Shown here piece after piece: positions 15,069-17,130 of a DNA stretch of 17,130 bases. The stretch is taken from contig JAFMBU010000018.1 in NCBI GenBank assembly GCA_017858295.1, positions 1 through 17,130 of the forward strand, read 5' to 3'. The notes beneath the pieces were generated by a model. The model was not told the DNA's origin. It saw only the letters and a program-made list of their open reading frames with translations, and ran no database searches. The stretch's first letter is position 1, and each line of letters begins with the position of its first letter. A program made the position numbers and the translations under genes. The stretch is from Porticoccaceae bacterium (GTDB taxonomy: Bacteria; Pseudomonadota; Gammaproteobacteria; Pseudomonadales; Porticoccaceae).

Positions 15069-16283
15069 ATGAAACGTGCAGTAATTACGGGACTTGGTAT
15101 TGTTTCATGCCTGGGCAATGATAAAGAGAGCGTCGCTCATTCATTAAAACAAGGGATCTCTGGTATTCGTCGCCGTGAAGACTTCGCCGAAATGGGTCTG
15201 CGCTGCAATGTCGGCGCGGTGTTAGACATAGACCCCAAAGACCATATTGATCGCAAAATCTTGCGCTTTATGGGCCCCTCGGCGTCCTATGCCTATATAG
15301 CCACGGATCGTGCAATCGCCGATGCTGGCCTCACACCTGAGATGGTATCCAACCACCGCACCGGCCTAGTGATGGGTTCTGGCGGCGTGTCTGGTGAAAT
15401 GTTCACCGAGTCAATAGATGTTATGCGCGATCGCGGCATCAAGCGTGCAGGACCTTATAGAGTCACCCAGATTATGGCCAGCACTGTCTCCGCCTGTGTT
15501 GCCACACCGTTTAAAATTAAAGGGGTCAACTACTCCATCGCCTCAGCCTGTGCCACCAGCGCTCACTGTATTGGCCACGCCGTCGAGTTGATTCAACTGG
15601 GCAAGCAGGATGTACTGCTAGCCGGTGGTTCAGAAGATATGCACTGGTCTATGGCCGGCATGTTTGATGCCATGGGTGCATTGACCAGCAAATACAATGA
15701 CACTCCAGAGATTGCCTCTCGCGCCTATGACTCACAGCGCGATGGCTTTGCCCCAGGTTTGGGTGCTGGGACCGTGGTAGTGGAAGAGTTGGAGCACGCT
15801 CTGGCTCGCGGTGCGAATATTATCTGCGAAGTGACCGGTTATGGTGCCACCTCTGATGGCGCAGATATGGTCTCCCCTTCAGGTGAAGGTGCTGAGCGCT
15901 GCATGAAGATGGCTATGGAAACTGCCAAAGGTCCAATCGACTATATCAATACTCACGGCACCAGCACGCCAGTAGGTGATGTGGCTGAACTGGGTGCGAT
16001 CCGCAATACCTTCCCTGAGAACTGTCCTGATATCAGCTCAACTAAATCACTCTCTGGTCACAGCCTAGGTGCTGCTGGCGTTCACGAAGCGATTTACTGC
16101 ATGCTGATGATGCAAAATGACTTTGTTGCTGGCTCTGCCCATATTGATGAGCTTGATGAGAATGCTGCTGGCCTGCCGATCTTACTGGAAACCAAAGAGA
16201 AGAAGTTGAATTGCATTATGTCCAACAGCTTCGGTTTTGGCGGCACCAACGCCACACTGATTATGGAACGCTACACTGGCTGA
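15069..16283 (+). CDS. fabB: 3-oxoacyl-[ACP] synthase I
   Basis: FabB is the condensing enzyme that elongates cis-3-decenoyl-ACP in unsaturated fatty acid synthesis and also extends saturated chains. The 404 residues (E. coli has 406) form a thiolase-fold ketosynthase. The catalytic triad is Cys161 (SACATSAHC), His296 (NTHGTSTPVGD) and His331 (KSLSGHSLGAAG), with the same spacing as 163/298/333 in E. coli. The C-terminal NSFGFGGTNATL loop is intact. GAGGA precedes the ATG by 8 nt. It follows fabA after 76 bp, the usual gammaproteobacterial pairing, and ends at a strong terminator. Confidence 0.98.
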   Translation: MKRAVITGLGIVSCLGNDKESVAHSLKQGISGIRRREDFAEMGLRCNVGAVLDIDPKDHIDRKILRFMGPSASYAYIATDRAIADAGLTPEMVSNHRTGLVMGSGGVSGEMFTESIDVMRDRGIKRAGPYRVTQIMASTVSACVATPFKIKGVNYSIASACATSAHCIGHAVELIQLGKQDVLLAGGSEDMHWSMAGMFDAMGALTSKYNDTPEIASRAYDSQRDGFAPGLGAGTVVVEELEHALARGANIICEVTGYGATSDGADMVSPSGEGAERCMKMAMETAKGPIDYINTHGTSTPVGDVAELGAIRNTFPENCPDISSTKSLSGHSLGAAGVHEAIYCMLMMQNDFVAGSAHIDELDENAAGLPILLETKEKKLNCIMSNSFGFGGTNATLIMERYTG

Positions 16284-16300
16284 GTTTCGTCAGGATTTGA

Positions 16301-16326
16301 AAAAGGCGGCTTTGGCCGCCTTTTTT
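16301..16326 (+). terminator. fabB intrinsic terminator
   Basis: GGCGGC (16305-16310) pairs with GCCGCC (16315-16320) around TTTG, with AAAA before and TTTTTT after. It begins 17 nt after the fabB stop. Confidence 0.92.
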
Positions 16327-16331
16327 GTGTC

Positions 16332-16396
16332 TGGTAGCTTTTAAGCTTGACGGTTTTGAGCTTGGTGGCTTTTGAGTTTGATGGCATTTAGATAGG
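16332..16396. repeat. Degenerate tandem repeat, about four units of 15-19 bp
   Basis: Four imperfect units follow one another, at 16332-16350, 16351-16365, 16366-16381 and 16382-16396. They resemble TGGCTTTTGAGCTTGA. The middle two are the most alike. The array starts just after the fabB terminator and ends just before the foldback element. No coding frame of note crosses it. Confidence 0.5.
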
Positions 16397-16405
16397 GTGG
16401 CACCC

Positions 16406-16598
16406 GCCCCTACTCTTGCAGTTTTACTTACCCAAAATCTCGGCCTGCGGCTCCCCTCGAATTAAAATGTCATTACGGGTCGCGCCGACAGGCATCCTTG
16501 CCTGACGTCGCTCAATTGCACATCCCTGTGCAATTGACCCTATGCCATTTGAATTTTTCGGCGCGATTTAAGGCAAGTAAAACTGCAAGAGCAGGAGC
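16406..16598. repeat. Long foldback element with two apical hairpins (MITE-like or structured RNA)
   Basis: The ends are inverted repeats. A perfect 17-bp match, 16413-16429 with 16575-16591, extends imperfectly to 16406/16598 outward and to about 16442/16562 inward. A second pair, 16460-16473 with 16542-16555, matches at 12 of 14 positions, and GGG at 16477-16479 faces CCC at 16538-16540. The left arm carries about 12 extra bases near 16443-16457. Between the arms are two perfect hairpins: CAGGCA/TGCCTG at 16489-16504 (loop TCCT) and an 11-bp stem at 16512-16537 (loop TCCC). An alternative 9-bp pairing, 16480-16488 with 16558-16566, cannot coexist with the full fold. No gene is seen inside and no clear target duplication at the ends. 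Confidence 0.7.
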
Positions 16599-16639
16599 TC
16601 GATAAAAGTCTGGCGCGGAAATCGAAAAAAGACGGGCAC

Positions 16640-16673
16640 AAAAAAAGGGAACCACCTAAGCAGCTCCCCTTTT
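16640..16673 (-). terminator. Terminator of the peroxiredoxin gene
   Basis: On the minus strand an imperfect stem (GGGGA at the complement of 16665-16669, closing with TCCC at the complement of 16647-16650) is followed by seven T. It lies about 20 nt after the stop codon. A T run on the plus side is shorter (TTTT). Confidence 0.65.
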
Positions 16674-16691
16674 CGCAGATCTCAGGACAGA

Positions 16692-17130
16692 TTACAACGC
16701 CGCTAAGATCGCCTCTGCACTTGAAGCTTCCAGCGCGCCAGCATCAACATTCAGCAAACTCACTACACCGTCATCGACGATCATAGCGAAACGCTGACTG
16801 CGAGTGCCCATACCAAAACCACTGCCGTCCAATACCAGACCCAGAGCTTTAGTAAACGTCGCATTGCCATCGGCCAACATCATCAGATGTTCAGCATTGG
16901 CAGACTTGCCCCAAGCGTCCATAACAAATACATCGTTCACAGACATACAGGCTACTGTGTCAACGCCCTTGGCTTTAATGTCGTCAACATGGACAACAAA
17001 ACCCGGCAGGTGAGCAGCGGAACAGGTAGGTGTGAAAGCACCGGGAACAGCAAAAAGTACAACTTTTTTACCACTGAAAATATCAGCAGTGCTAACACCA
17101 GTAGGACCATCTGCGCCCATTACAGTGAAC
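16692..17130 (-). CDS. Peroxiredoxin, Prx5-like (redoxin family), 5' end outside the window
   Basis: This thiol peroxidase family reduces hydrogen peroxide and alkyl hydroperoxides in the cytosol with glutathione or thioredoxin/glutaredoxin. The peroxidatic cysteine lies in PGAFTPTCSAAHLPGF. Other family marks are DTVACMSVNDVFVMDAWG and DGSGFGMGTRSQRFAMIVDDGVV. An ATG at 17120 would give 142 residues, but the frame stays open to the window edge (FTVMGADGPTGVST), and homologues carry about 15 more residues ending in a comparable strand. The real start is therefore probably outside and the gene is partial here. A second cysteine (VACMSV) is visible, but whether it acts as a resolving residue cannot be told. 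It is not fused to a glutaredoxin domain within the window. Confidence 0.92.
   Translation of the reverse strand, partial: FTVMGADGPTGVSTADIFSGKKVVLFAVPGAFTPTCSAAHLPGFVVHVDDIKAKGVDTVACMSVNDVFVMDAWGKSANAEHLMMLADGNATFTKALGLVLDGSGFGMGTRSQRFAMIVDDGVVSLLNVDAGALEASSAEAILAAL

Noticed and set aside
16406..16598. Foldback element as a CRISPR array or tRNA
   Set aside because: The repeats are inverted and not regularly spaced direct repeats, and there is no cloverleaf with T-loop or CCA features.

Overview
The window looks like housekeeping chromosome of a gammaproteobacterium, probably marine and possibly near the SAR92/OM60 (Cellvibrionales-type) lineages. Evidence is the intact murJ-ribF-ileS-lspA-fkpB-ispH cluster, an rpsT gene divergent from murJ, a fabA-fabB pair, a putative HexR operator pair and balanced base composition. 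The lineage is an inference from gene order and protein character. No mobile-element gene, CRISPR array, tRNA, rRNA or defence system was found.

Layout, left to right. (a) 1-43: first codons of a gene leaving the window leftward, possibly edd (Entner-Doudoroff dehydratase). (b) 44-303: a regulatory region with two HexR-like palindromes and a hairpin leader. (c) 304-1941: pgi (+), whose terminator hairpin lies partly inside the 3' end of the convergent ispH. (d) 1964-7747: ribF, ileS, lspA, fkpB and ispH on the minus strand, with lspA overlapping ileS and ispH overlapping fkpB. They supply flavin cofactors, Ile-tRNA, lipoprotein signal peptidase, a peptidyl-prolyl isomerase and the last MEP-pathway step. 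(e) 7888-9540: murJ (-), the lipid II flippase. (f) 9756-10019: rpsT (+) from a GTG start, followed by two back-to-back terminators. (g) 10169-13098: pntAA-pntAB-pntB (-), a proton-translocating transhydrogenase with a split alpha subunit. (h) 13291-14274: ispB (-), quinone side-chain synthesis, divergent from (i) fabA-fabB (+, 14471-16283), unsaturated fatty acid synthesis. (j) 16284-16691: about 400 bp without genes, holding the fabB terminator, a degenerate 16-bp repeat, a long foldback element and the terminator of (k) a peroxiredoxin gene (-) cut by the right edge.

The genes make physiological sense together: pgi and the possible edd direct hexose phosphate flux, Pnt makes NADPH, and FabA/FabB, IspB/IspH and MurJ build membrane lipids, quinones and cell wall. 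The most unusual item is the foldback element at 16406-16598. The best-supported regulatory observation is the pair of HexR-like operators upstream of pgi.
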